Source: Monomorium pharaonis
Lineage: Eukaryota > Arthropoda > Insecta > Hymenoptera > Formicidae
Reading direction: 5' to 3'
DNA length: 64,000 nt
NCBI RefSeq assembly: GCF_013373865.1
Contig: NC_050476.1
Location: 6,680,501 to 6,744,500 of the forward strand
The notes under the pieces were generated by a model. The model saw only the letters and a list, made by a program, of their open reading frames with translations. It was not told the DNA's origin and made no database searches. The translations under genes and the position numbers were made by a program. Of the stretch, positions 1 to 12,344 are shown one piece after another (within the stretch, counting starts at the first letter, position 1; every line of letters begins with the position of its first letter).

Positions 1-3000
1 TAGCATAAAGAGAAAAGTTTTAGTTTCGAAATATTGTGCGGTGCCGCGGTTATTTTTAAATTCTTCAATTAACTTTTGCCTAGAGGAAATATCGAGATAC
101 CAGTAACGTTTAAATTACCCATAAAACCAAAGGAGGTTTTTCGCAAAATTTAAAAAAAATCTGTTTTCTCTTCGAATGAGCTAGCAACAGGATGCTGAAG
201 ATTATAAAAAATTATCTTACTCGATATCAAGTTTTTTAAATTGATCAAAGAGTCTGTTAAAAGATCTTAAAAGCGTGATTAAATTTTTATTAAGTTGTTG
301 TGTACTTTAGAAAAATTACCGTGAACATAAATGTTTTTACACTACGCTTTACTTTATTCCCTTTACTTTGCACGTTCTGCATCCACGGCCGGCACCGTAT
401 CTAAACTCAGCCAGCTTTTTTAATTAAAAAACGGTAAATCCCAGCAGCTGACAAGCGATCGACGTGACGAGCCGAGGGACGTTCTTAGACCTCTGTTTGC
501 ACGTCCCTTATTCGAGAGACGATCTCGAGCAGAATCCGTAGCTTCGGTCCAGCCGCATAATCCCGGTCGCATTAAAGCGTCGTCTGGTCGCTTTAAAAAA
601 AACCCGATCCTACACGTCGTTTGGCTTTCCCCGCGACACTCGTTTGGCTTTGCGTGCAAACTCGAAGCAGCAGGGGCGACGACATAAAAGAAGAAGGAAG
701 TAGTCGAATGTGAAGGAGGAAGAAGGGAATTGACGGGATAAAAGACGATAGAGAGAGAGAGAAAGGGAGGAGGGGAAAGAGAAAGACGAGCAGCGAGCAC
801 CCTTCGGCGATGATACGAAAATACTGACACGCGTCTGACGATTGATCTGCGACACGTGTCCTCAATGCTGCAATCAGCGTGCCTGACTGACGTTGCGCGG
901 TGCAACCCGCAGCCGGATTCATTATTTATGAACGATTTGAAAACCGATCTGCCGAGTAAAGTGGTTTTTTTAAAGACGGGGGAGGATCGCCCACATCAAC
1001 GGTGATGACCGTGGGTGGTATTGTGCGCCAACTAAATTAACGTTTTGTAATCTGTTTTCGTTGTTTGTACATGTGTGGGAAACATTGCTGGTAATCAAAA
1101 TATTTTAATGAAAACTCATAACGAAATAGAGCTGAGGGAATATGAGAAGACTTTCTTCTTTCTTTTTAAATAATTTCCTACACACATTGCATTATTTTCT
1201 CAATTATTGCAAGAAGGCTTTTTCAAATGAAAGCAGTATTATAATATAATATTGGCCACGTACCAATTTATTTGACGATTCGTTCACGCCAACAATTGTC
1301 ACGTACTTGCGAAGGATAAGAAAAATCTGGTGAACGGTGATAGCGAAAGGAGGGTATCTTTCCTTTTGTATTGGCAGATACCCACTTATCCGGTGGTTTG
1401 ACCAGCGTCAGGATTTCACGGGCTTTCGAGGACCCTAGCGCGAATCGTCCGCGGTAGGGAAGGATCGCCGAAGGACATGAATTTTCATTCTCACCGAATT
1501 ATTCTGTCTATCAAGGGACTGGCAGATCAGTCGGGGGGAAGAAGGGATCGGAGGGGAGGGGGGGGGGAGATTCAGTTTTCAACGAGATCTACGCGGTTCT
1601 TTTGTGCGGGCGAATTGGCGTCCTCGGTCCCGGTGACAAAGATCCGGTGCCACGAATTGAAAAGTCTATCGAGAAGAAAAGGATAGCCCGTGGTATATTG
1701 CGACGTTAAGATATTGGGGCATTGTGAGTCGCTCGTGGGGAAAAATATACGGCTAAATAAGATCGCGGCGGTGTTTTATGGTTGCGCGCGATAGGTGGGT
1801 GTATTCGGGAATTTATGTCTTATTTTCGGGCCAACTCGGACGTAGTAGCTACTGTAGTCTGATTAAATCACGAGCCATTAAAGCTCTGCTTAGTATAGGG
1901 TTTGATTTAACGGATTTTGATTGTACAAACATACGTTTGCGCAAACTTTCTTTACGTTAATAATACAAATTGTGACATTTAATAAAATAATTGACGTGTA
2001 CTAAAAAGACAAATTTTAAAAAAACGCAATTTTTTTAAAGCTTTATTTCTTTTCGTTCGTTTGGTTTCGTTTCAATAGAAGCAAAATTTTTTCTCGATAT
2101 AAATAAATATAACATTTACTATTCTTCTTTCTTTTTTTCTATCCCTTTCTCTTTCTATTCTTTTTTCTTATTTTACTACGTCGATCACTGACAAAATAAT
2201 AGCGTTCGAGTTCATCGCGAATTCAGAAAATCCCCGCAAATTTCACTTCCCCGGTCGACTATTCGGAGATCACCATGGATATCTTGTTAATTCACCCTTC
2301 GCGCCGGAAAAACTCAGGTCTTCCCCCGCGCGGCTTTACCTGAACGTCGACGACGGTGGTGGATTCGTCCACCTGCAACGCATTTTTCACGGGGATTAGT
2401 CGCCACAATCGCTGTCTCCCCGGTCGAGCCTTTGTCGGGGCTATTGCGTTATGCGTCGTAGAAGCTCCTTTGCATCAGCACCACCAATTCGGGAGGATTT
2501 GTTTCGGCACTTGGGGTGTGGTAAGCCGACATGAGACCAACGCCCTGACGACGGCTGCTAATAACGAGGAATTATCGTCGCGATACAATGAGCGCGGGAA
2601 ATCCTCTTTGATGTCTACCACGGAAAATAATGCCGCACTAATAGGTACGAGATTATGGCATAGGCGATGATTATTGCAGATCATATTCTAGTTCGACGCT
2701 TAACCTGTTATAACTTTTACCCATGTGATTTTGTCCCCTTAGGGGGAGTCGTTCAACAATTCTTCATCTTTTCCAAGTCAAAAATTTAAATTTGCGATTC
2801 ACTTGAAAATTCTAACTGAAATCTACCAAATCGTTTTTTTTTTTCTTTTTAGTGTTAAAATCCGAACATAATGGAATATATCTGGGTCAGTGAATTGCAT
2901 GATCTCGCTAAAGTGCTTATTATATTCCGTACGGAAGAATCACGAATCTCAACGGTCTCCATTGCGCCGTGTGTTTTGCCCCACGCGTTGCGATGCGTGA

Positions 3001-5099
3001 AACGAATCTTTGTAAAGTTCCTACGCGGAGCATATCACGCGACATTGGATGTATCAGAAGGCTAATTGTCTTCCGCTGTCAGTTGCACCCCACTTGGCCC
3101 TGTCCGGGGCACACGCCCCTCTGGGCTACGGCATTGCCGTGGACTCCGGCCACACCATTTCCACGTCTCTCCCCTGCATCGAGTCAGCGAGTTCACGAGC
3201 ACGGTGCACGCCCCAAATTACACGCCAGAAAGGATAAAATAATTACACGTTGTCTGCCGCTTTTTCGACGTTGCGCGTTCTATTTCTACAGCGTCACCGA
3301 GCGGTGAGCCGCTATTTGGAGAAAGTCATACGTGAATTTTGCAGCTGCGAGTCCGCGTGATAAACGTTTCACACCGAAAACAGAAAAAAACGACACGCAT
3401 TACAACTTGGCATTTCTCTGTAGGTATTTTAATAACGGACTTTTTTTGACGAACCATGCATTCTTTAAAAATAATTTTTTCTCAAAAAAAAAAGAAAAGA
3501 AAGGAGATTTTTAATTGTAGCATTAATTTTTTTTAACAAAACTCACGTTAAATTTCAAAATATTTTATTTAAATATCTTTTTCACTATCAGTGCATGAAA
3601 AATGGTCCTTTTCTCACGTGTCACTTCACACAAAAGGACCAATATTTCGAGGCACAGGTAACAAAAAATATTGTATGCGACATGTGCGGATCAGCTGTTG
3701 CCCGCCCGTGCGGATGGACACACATATCCCGCACTTACGGGCAATTAGCCGATTTACCGCGCTAGTTGCATAAATATCTATTCTGTGGTACTTCGTAAGA
3801 ACATCGGGAACTTAAATCATTTTTTACGCATGCGGTATATTATTATCTGTCAGAATATTCATATAATCATCGTTGAAAGAACTGTAATGCAGATTTGACG
3901 AAAAGTATATACATTTCTAGCTTATGTATATTTCAAGATTGCCGGTCGAGCAGTCCCGAGTAATCCCCGTACCTGTCCACGCACGCAAGCGCATATGAGA
4001 AACGCAGGGTGTTGCTATCATCACATGAAACGCGAGAAAAGAAAACACGAGTCAGACAGCAAAACCTCAAATGAATGGGAAGAGTCTCAGGTAGACCGCG
4101 TACAATCACCTGTCGAACAAGTTTCGACCTTACGTGGCTAAAATTGCCAAGTAGTAGCATGAAAGCTACACACACGAGTTGCTCATAGACGTTCATGGCC
4201 TTATGCTTTTGCAAAATTCATGATAGTGATCGAAAATTATTACGCTCAAGGGGGATCGGATGTTAAACCCTAAGCGGAGAATCTTCCGGCATATATATGT
4301 TCTTTGACGACGATATATCATGAGTGAATGTTAAGATTGATTTATAATTCCGGAACTCATATCTGTGTGTTATGTTTTTTGCTCATAATTATTGCACCAA
4401 AAATTATTTTGTATAAACGCAAAAAAATACGTGTTTTAATTATCATTTCAGACTACGTAAAATTAATTGCTAACAATTTTTTGTAGTAAAAAGAATAATT
4501 TATTTTAATAAAATTAATTATCATAATAATTTGAATCTTATACTTAATTGGCACGATAACTTTTTAATTGCATTTTTCGAAAAATATTTTGAAGAGGATA
4601 TGTAAAATCATCTGTTATGAGGAAAGGTGAGACGACGCGAAAGAACATCCTTTGTGAGAATAAAATATGCTTTGTCACGTAGAATGGTGGTCGGTGCTTG
4701 CCTATCGAATTTAAAATTGCATTTCCAGCTGAGTCTACAATTTTTGGTATTTTGTTGGCTATGCACATCGACAATGTGATGTAATGGATGAAAGGATTGA
4801 ATAACTATGTAATGTTGAAAGGATGAACGCCGCGTAAAAAAGGGTTGAATGATTTTTTCTCTTTCTCATTTGCATATCCCATTGCAAGCAATTTGGAAAA
4901 TAAAATGTAAAATATGAATTTTGACAAATACAATTACGAGTGGATCATATAGCCGAACAAGAGCAATAAAATTGATTGCTTGCCTAATCATTTTTCAGAT
5001 CACATAATATCTCAATTTAATAAACAAAATTTAACAATTAATAATTCTAAATATTTTTTAAGAATTTGTTCGCAAGAAAAATATATTGAGAGAAAAATA
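1..5099. other. Region without a supported gene
   Basis: Mixed AT-rich and CpG-rich DNA. Open frames here are short, start without a convincing context and show no family motif that I recognise. A run of ten G lies at 1558-1567. A 12-bp inverted repeat with one mismatch (TGGTCCTTTT near 3603, AAAAGGACCA ending near 3641) encloses a CACGTG box. Two possible isolated exons are described elsewhere, on the minus strand at 4110-4196 and on the plus strand at 3083-3240; neither could be joined into a gene. Confidence 0.5.
4110..4196 (-). CDS. Possible first coding exon of a secreted protein (unresolved)
   Basis: Read on the minus strand, an ATG at 4196 opens 29 codons that look like a signal peptide: a short polar start, then a hydrophobic core around CVAFMLLLG. 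They end at a donor-like CAG|GTGATT with phase 0. A possible 42-nt continuation lies near 3950-4000, but I could not find a convincing terminal exon further along the minus strand. It lies next to the cluster of minus-strand genes for secreted proteins, which makes a further member thinkable. No cysteine-pair exon of that family was found between 1 and 4100. It may be chance. Confidence 0.22.
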
Positions 5100-6782
5100 T
5101 TAACGTGGAAATCGTACTGCACTGTGAGATGCTGAATCCAGAGGGTCAGGAGTAAAACGCAAGACACGGATACTTTGGTGCTCTGATTCCTGGAAATATA
5201 CATTTCATGAAATGCGACTTTATTATAAAAATTATTACAGCATACTTTATCGTTTATTATTTTATTTTAATTTTTTTTTTATCGCGTGCAGTGAGATATA
5301 ATTTTACCTGAGGAAAAATCAGCGAAGATTCTTGCGAAAATGTATTCACGTCGGACTCTTTTAAGTCCGACAGGGATTTAGAAATCCTGTTTTTCAATAG
5401 GCGATCACTCGATTCCTCTTGATCTGGAAAAACCACTCGTCCCGAGTTCTCCAATGTATTTTCCCTCGGGAAGAAGCTTTTTCCGTAATCTTGGCGAGCA
5501 GTCAAAATGGGGCTGTCGAACTTTAGTTTGCCCGTTCCGGTACGATCAGCCTGCACCCCGGCGATGCCCGGTGGTGGAGCTTTCCGTTTTCTTTCTCCGT
5601 GAAATTCCGAATTATCTGTTGAGAAACGAAAGTGATTTAACTCGTGCAAAATCTTAAATTTGAATGTTGCTCGTAACAAATCTACAACGCATCCTGTACC
5701 TCGCAAAGCATAAGACGATTGAGAGTAACTTCCGTGTCCTCTGAAGAATCGAAAGAATCCGCCGTTATAATTGTTTAGATAATGTACCAGTTTGTCGGGA
5801 TTACGCGGACACCTCGGGAACGCGCGATAACACATGGCCGAATTTCCATTGCTGCCGTAACCCAAAACAGCAGCTCGGGCAAAATTCAATATGGGAGATG
5901 TTTCTGCCAGTCCCGCGAGCCACCTGACAACAGAAAATCACGTAATAATTTTGTTATCGATATATTATACGTTATTATAATTTTTTGTACAAAATACGAA
6001 CTGAGTGAAAGTATTTCTTCCAAATTCTAAATATTGCTTATCAATCCCTGCTGATGCTCGCTCATATTGTCTCGGTGGCTTTCCACTCGCCACCTCACAG
6101 AGTATTCTGGGCACGCATTTTAAATCATCGTGACGAGAGATCGATGACAAAGCACTGAAAATATTAGCTCCAAGTCCACCAAATTGACTTGAAAGACCGT
6201 TTAACATATTTAATGGATAATTGCCAATAGAATCTAATGGAAAATCGTGATATTCCTGTAAGATATTTTTAATGAATAATGATAAATTTGATATCGCTAG
6301 AATACTTAAGAAATGTAAAAGTTAAACCTACCGATGGAACTTGGCCGTTATTAAGCAAATTTAAAATTATATTTCCGTAAGGAAATCCGTAATTTTCTTT
6401 GTAAATTGACGAATCCAATTGACTTGTTCGTCCAACAATTAATGATCGATCACTGTTTTGAGCGAGAAGATCGATAGCGAGTTCATCCATACATCTGTAT
6501 GATTAATTAAACATGAATAATGATTAGATAATTTTTCATTATTATTTTTGTATAAATTCGATAATGTTTCCATTTACACATATCTATCGATATATTTGGC
6601 TATAGAGAATATTCTGCGACTACTTACCGTAATAAATCTGTTACATTATAAATCTTCCGAGGGACATCAAAAATGCACTGTGTGTTGTCAGATGATTCTT
6701 GAAAATATTGTGATGAATGTTCGGTGTGAGCTTTAGAACATAAATAAGAGAGGCACCAAACGAAGATAAATTTACTTATCAT
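5100..6782 (-). CDS. Secreted four-cysteine protein, DM4/DM12-like, six exons
   Basis: Six coding exons read on the minus strand: 6628-6782, 6332-6494, 6002-6255, 5700-5923, 5308-5615 and 5100-5189. All introns are GT-AG, 76-133 bp long, and phases match (2, 0, 2, 1, 0), giving 397 residues. Residues 1-18 form a signal peptide (MISKFIFVWCLSYLCSKA). The conserved core has CVPRILCE (Cys153, Cys159; C-x5-C) and CYRAFPRCP (Cys222, Cys229; C-x6-C), followed by LNNYNGGFFRFF. The spacing is that of the insect DM4/DM12 family, a group of secreted proteins of unknown role; the assignment is from memory of the motif. The tail is polar, with a basic cluster ERKRK (273-277) that could be cleaved. Intron 4 (5616-5699) is 84 nt with no stop in frame, so its retention would add 28 residues. 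Reading through the last intron would stop at 5257. An ATTAAA polyadenylation variant lies at 5016-5021. Function unknown. Confidence 0.83.
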
Positions 6783-6816
6783 TTTATGAAGTATTACTAT
6801 AAACTATCTTTATTTT

Positions 6817-6822
6817 TTTATA
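6817..6822 (-). promoter_or_regulatory. Possible TATA box of the 5100-6782 gene
   Basis: On the minus strand TATTTATAAAAAAATA contains TATAAA about 35 nt before the start codon. If used, the 5' leader would be only a few bases long, so it is uncertain; an AT-rich chance match is equally possible. Confidence 0.25.
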
Positions 6823-7784
6823 AATACAAATCTCTTTTGTTCGGAAGAAGATGTAAAACTTGATAACTTTACAAGTTTTTAACTGTTAATTATAATATTC
6901 AACATAAAACACTTTCACTCTAACATCACACTGCATAAAATTGACCTAATTTTAATGTGTTAAATTATTAGGTTATGAAACACTTTACGGTAAATTTTTT
7001 CGTGGCTGGTTCTGTTACGAATTTTGATTTATTTTGATTTTTTTATTTACAATAAAATTTGCACAAATTTACACTAAACTGTTAATTTTGTTGCTTAATG
7101 CAAACGACCGCGTCGCCTCTCTAGGTTTTGCGCCAACTGAAACTTTCTTCGAGACCGATTCTCCGATCAACCGCTTGGTTGGAAAGACGTGGGTAGTAAC
7201 GCGTCACTGTAAGCAACTCTCACTCCATACCTGCGTTTTATATTTGTGTATGTTCATGAGTGAACGTTTGGTTGAAGAACCTAGCATGAAATGCGCAATT
7301 TTTGCAAGAGTTTCTTCGAAAATTAGTGGGTTTGTGTATGATTCCTTAAATGTCAAACGATTTATTTTTGCATGACAGTGGAAAGTTCACGTGTCATCGA
7401 TAAAAACTATTTATGTCACGGACATATATAGCGAATTAAAACGAAATTATACGAAATAAAGTAAAAAAGAAATGTAATTAAATTCGTAATTAAAATATTA
7501 AAATTATACATTTGTACATTACATTACATTACATTTGTATTTTTTATTAAAAACAAATTATAGTTTGATATAAATCAGTACACACGAACAATAATAAAAA
7601 TAATAATTAATAATAAAAAGAAAACTGCATCTTTTATACAATCAATATAAAGTATGATTATACAAACACATGCCTCGACATTTTGCATACAAACAGATTA
7701 TAATTTATCATGAGTAAGTTTATGGCATTGAGATGTTTATGACTTAACAAAAAAAGATTCAAGTACTACGCGTCAAGCTTTTAG
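6823..7784. other. Spacer between two paralogous genes
   Basis: AT-rich spacer between the start of the 5100-6782 gene and the stop of the 7785-10799 gene. The plus-strand open frame at 7034-7375 has no recognisable motif or signal. AATAAA on the minus strand at 7543-7548 is a candidate polyadenylation signal of the upstream gene. Nothing else seen. Confidence 0.5.
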
Positions 7785-10700
7785 TTAATCTGACGTAGTG
7801 GCATTAATATCGCAGGCTCTTCCTCTCTTCGCCAATAAATGACATAGCTTCGGACTGCCGATAATGTCGCCCATAAAGACGCTTAGCAAGTAATTCTCTT
7901 TCATCGGGTCGGACGACGACTTGTATTCCCTGTAAGGTTATGATAAAAACGCAAATTACTAGTAACCTTGTTGCATCATGCGTATTAGAAGAGAGACAAG
8001 AAGAAAAGAGGAAAGAGCTAAACGAGAGAAAAGAAAGAGAGAAAAGAGAATAACAGATACAAGAAACTCAGGTTAAGATAAGAAACAGTTCCGCACTTAA
8101 GTGTCTATATGTGTTTGTTCACACTGTATCATATCGTTTATAAAACAAACAACGTTTTATCGTCGGTATCATCGCCTACGCGACAGCGCCATCTCGCCTA
8201 AATGGATTCCTAATTTCTAATGACGCCACTTCGCTTACGATTCTGCCTCTAGCGGACCGCTTTCCCTCATTGTCAGTCGAAGAAGGTGTCCAAGACGGTC
8301 TTGGGACAGTTTCGTCCCTCATACATGGTCGGTTAAGTCCGTCTAGACGATAGTTGCCGCCAGACCCAATCTCCAATTTATCTACTCTCCCCCTCTGCTC
8401 TTGTTAATCTCCCGGTCTCCCTGTCTTGAATATTACTACCTCCTACGTGCCATCAGCCCGCAGGTGACGAGGAGAAAACTCAAGGTACGAAATGCGTTTC
8501 TGGAGGGACGCATCGTGCGTTGACAGGCACGGCGACACGTGCTCGCTATCTCGAACCGCAGGGCATTAGGAGGTCTGAGATAAGCCTCAAATCTACGGGG
8601 CCGGATAGTAGAGCGATCGTAAAACGGAGCCTGCTTGGACACGCAGCGAAGAGTCACGAGAATGAAGAGGCTATCTCGACGATGAAGGATAACGGTGAAG
8701 AGAGGGATGCAGTTATCAGAATGCATTAAAGTCCGGAGGTACCATTAAAGACTGTCTGCTCCCGGCGTTACTTACAACTGAATTTAGTGTAAGCTCTGCG
8801 AAAGCGGGAAATGGTTGCGCGACGCACGGTAGCAGGGATTCTATTTTCCAATGTAAGAAATGAGGACAGTAGAGAGAATAATGTTCCGTCGTCAAAGAGA
8901 GAAAGAGAGAGATTAAAACAGAGCGTCTCTGAGTGCACTTTCTTTTAAAAATTTGTAGATTGCATCTTGACATCACTACGACGTGTTACGACACGTCTCG
9001 ACCGCCATTGATCGATTAGGCGCCATAGCGCATCTCTATATAGTTTGGGATTTAATTCTAATTAGAAAGAATTGGTTTTTTTCTTCTGACAAGATAGGAC
9101 AAGTTAAAAATGCACTTAATGTCTTACTCAAAATGATTAAAAAATTCATGTTAATATTTTAAAATATAAACTTGTATTAATATTTTTGAAAATTTTATTT
9201 TAAATTTTATTTATTCATATTGAGATGTGTTTAATATTAAAAAAACAAATTAACATTTTTATTTATAAACATCTTTAATTTATTAGATTGATTTCATATT
9301 ATTTCGTATTTTAAAAAGAAAAATCATCTTTTTACATACATAAAAAGGTATTATTCATTGCCTTTATATGAAGTAATATTTGTCGGTAATAATGCTATAA
9401 TCTTGCAAAAGTGAATAAAATACTGTACGAAATGTTACATATCACCGCGCAAGTAGAGCGATCTCATTAAGCTGCTTTGACGGTTAAGAAAAAAATCTTT
9501 ACCGATTGTATTTCCTAATCAACACGAAATGTTCATCTTATGAAACCTGTTTTTGAAGTGTAATATAAAAAGTCTACGAAACCGTGAACTTCGAAGTCAC
9601 GATTGCGTAATGCAATCACGCACGAGAGATTTGCAATGATATTGTGACCTCTTGTTCTAAATATGTATACACATTTTTAGCTTTTTGCAAGTGTTATAGA
9701 TTTTTTTCGATTCTTATGAAATACAAGTTCTAAGTATATTATATGTTTTATTGAAATTGTTAGATAAATTATGGTGTATACAATATTACAGTTATTTATA
9801 TCGTACCTGAATATCTCGTTCCAATTAAGAACACGTTCCCAACTTCTTCTTTGAAGGGTTTGTTCCGCGTACTTGACACAAATTCTCTCGTAAATGCAAA
9901 CGTTATTTCCGAGCTCAGCTACTAGCTTCTTTTCGACTTGGTCAACATCTAAGATCTCTTCCTCGTGTATCAAAGGATGTGCTCGTTTCACTCGACTGAC
10001 ATAAGTATCTAAGAATTCAAAGAGAATTTTTTTTTAAAGGTTTACAAAATAATTTAAAAATTTAATTTAGTTAGTCGAAATTTCATAACCGCTCGTCTGT
10101 TAATATTAGAAGACTTTCTTCGTCCATGTGTAATAAGTAGCATATTATTTCTTAAAGACAATCTTAATTTATTTAAATAATTTGTCCGATAGTTATAAAA
10201 CATTTTGAATTTTGTCGTAATTACTTTACTTTGTTCCGATTTGTTGGCATGTACATCCATTTAACAGAAAGTGACATCAGACAATTACCAAGTCATTACA
10301 TGCCTTCGTGATCGGAGAGAGAAGTTGCAACAAGTGGAATACTTTCGCTTTCGCTGTTCGCCAATACGACTCGCGAATGTCCCGTGAGCTAACCGCGGAA
10401 AAGGCAAATAACCTATGACATGTAATACTTGTTTTTCACGCTCGAGAAAACGTAATACTGACAGTTTTCTAACAATTTTATATTTCCTTTTTCGTCAATT
10501 TCATCTATTCACGCTCGGTTTATTGTACTTCAAAAATATCCGTCATATGATATATGTGTAGAGTTTCATTATTATTTATATATATTAAAGTATAGTATGT
10601 TTTCGTGCGTATTACCTGGATTTAAAGCATAAGCGAGCTTCTTGAGGAAGTTGGTGATTCTTACACTTGCTATAATTATCGGAAAACCGATCAACTGCAC

Positions 10701-10799
10701 CGGGAGTTCGAAGATTGGCTCGTTTTGACCGGCTACTGTCACAAGTGTCGATACCAGAAAGCAGCAACCAAAGAGCGAAAACGTCCGTGGCAATTGCAT
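7785..10799 (-). CDS. Small secreted four-cysteine protein, diverged paralogue, three exons
   Basis: Three coding exons on the minus strand: 10616-10799, 9807-10008 and 7785-7929, with GT-AG introns of 607 and 1877 bp. Phases 1 and 2 match exactly and yield 176 residues. The start at 10799 opens a clear signal peptide (hydrophobic LFGCCFLVSTLVTVAG, residues 9-24). A dibasic KR follows near residues 69-70. Two cysteine pairs follow: CIYERIC (Cys99, Cys105; C-x5-C) in exon 2 and CHLLAKRGRAC (Cys158, Cys168; C-x9-C) in exon 3. The exon plan, and the phase-2 intron about 24 residues after the second cysteine, are shared with the genes at 5100-6782 and 14301-20094, so I take it as a paralogue. It is less typical: the Glu usual after the second cysteine is Val here, and the last pair is wider. 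Such proteins are expected outside the cell, held by two disulfides. Function unknown. Confidence 0.82.
7930..9806. other. Intron 2 of the 7785-10799 gene
   Basis: Begins with the donor CAG|GTACGA and ends with a pyrimidine-containing acceptor TTACAG on the minus strand. Its 8150-9000 part is more GC-rich and carries overlapping open frames on both strands (8176-8376, 8436-8726, 8520-8729). None shows a recognisable domain or agreement with flanking splice phases, so I treat them as chance. Confidence 0.6.
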
Positions 10800-12049
10800 T
10801 ATGTAGCGAATCTAAGGGATTTGTTAATTATTGTAAAAGCATTGTGTAACTAAGTAGACTGAGTGATTAACATGGTCGTTGAAATTAACTTCCGCTATTG
10901 TGCGTGAGCACTTCTTCCTTCCGTCACGCGTACAGCTTTCTCTACTTCACATGAAAGAAAAACTACTTTACATTATTTTATATTACTGCCCATATAGGAA
11001 ACGATTTTCACGTTTGCAATCAAAGTATGATTTATAACTTATTTTATTCCTTTTAAATTTATTTTTTTGTAATTGCTATAAAATTACAAGTTATAATAAT
11101 TTCCAAGTAATAATAATAATTTTAAAAATAATTGTTAAAAAGCACTATGTAAACTTACACGTTGCTTTATGAAGAAAATATTTCAATTAATCAAATACTT
11201 CACATTTTTCTTCAATGAAGAAATTTTACGTTCTCGATGTATCTATGAAATTTTTGCTACGGATTTCACGTAGTTCAAATCATCCAGTCGCGTCTTCACG
11301 TATGACTCGATCGTTTCTGGTTGTTTCAAAGCACTATGTAATTCATAACACAGGGGCTTAATGTCGCTGCACTTCTATCGTGTCGATATTGATTTCGCGT
11401 TCAATCACACGCATCATCTGACATCACCGCGCACTTCCGCGGCTGCGTCAACGTACCCGTGTGACTTTGCTGCACCGGTCAAAAATGCACAGTCGACGGA
11501 CCGGCGGTTGGTTGCTGCTTTGGTAAAAACTTGTTGCAGAATGTTCCTTGGAGTACCACGAGGCCGTTGCTTATGCCAACGAAGAGAAAGTGATTGCCCC
11601 TTCCCGTCCGCGGCACCTTCGATCCGACAGTTTCATGTTACAACATTTGGTACATTATTTTGAGGATTTCCTCACGTTAGATTGAGAAGTTCCCGCGGTA
11701 CACGCAACTCCATCCTTTCTGGCAAGGTCGACGTGTCGATTCGAACGTTGTGTCCTTTCGAAATTCATTTGCGATGAGATTCGACTTAAATGTTTTTTTA
11801 ACAAAATCAATATTTAAATTTCAACCAAGTTTTGAGAAAGCGTTATTATTGATCTCCCATAAACGAAACTAATGAGATTACTGACGAAATGTCAATTTAA
11901 ACGCACAAATGGTGGTTTTTTTTTTGCTAAATTTTGCAATATTTTAATTGAGAAACTCCTATTGAATAAAGTATGTGGGAATTGTGTCATGTGAATGTAA
12001 ATATTGTGATAAAATTATTAAAATAATTAAAAAAATATTCTAACACATA

Positions 12050-12216
12050 CACTGATAAAAAGATATGTTGTATTTATAACTATAATTGCATAGTAAAATA
12101 ATTATAGTTAGGAATATAATTTTTATAGTAATAATTACTGTAAAAATGATATTTTTAATTATAATTATTTTACTATGCAATTATAGTTACAAATACAACA
12201 TATTTTTCTATCAGTG
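12050..12216. mobile_element. MITE-like inverted-repeat element with TA duplication
   Basis: Long terminal inverted repeats begin CACTGATA and end TATCAGTG. The arms match over roughly 50-60 bp with few mismatches (for example GCATAGTAAAATAATTAT near 12090 against its complement near 12170). The element is flanked by TA on both sides (12048-12049 and 12217-12218), the target duplication typical of Tc1/mariner-type elements. It has no coding capacity, so it would depend on a transposase made elsewhere. Confidence 0.75.
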
Positions 12217-12289
12217 TACAAAGTAACGAAACGTGATTACGCAACAAACGTTTTATTACGATCCAAATCGAGAGCGTTGGAAATATTTT

Positions 12290-12344
12290 AATGTATAGTT
12301 CATATATTCCGCATGCCACATGCGAAATATATGAACTATACATT
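12290..12344. repeat. Near-perfect hairpin with 26-bp arms
   Basis: Arms AATGTATAGTTCATATATT... at 12290-12315 and 12319-12344 pair with one mismatch around a 3-base loop (CCA). A weaker extension reaches 12280-12359. The loop is much shorter than in known miRNA precursors, so a small palindromic element or cruciform is more likely than a miRNA gene. Confidence 0.7.

Noticed and set aside
4544..4774. Minus-strand frame of 76 codons
   Set aside because: No signal peptide, no splice-phase partner and no family motif; in AT-rich DNA such a frame is expected by chance.
5257..5889. A single 210-codon reading frame on the minus strand taken as one exon
   Set aside because: It starts at a TTG and runs through two good GT-AG introns (5616-5699 and part of 5190-5307). 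Splicing joins it in frame to a final exon at 5100-5189, and its true start lies three exons upstream at 6782.
12290..12344. miRNA precursor
   Set aside because: A 3-base loop and 26-bp nearly perfect arms do not allow the usual Drosha/Dicer geometry.
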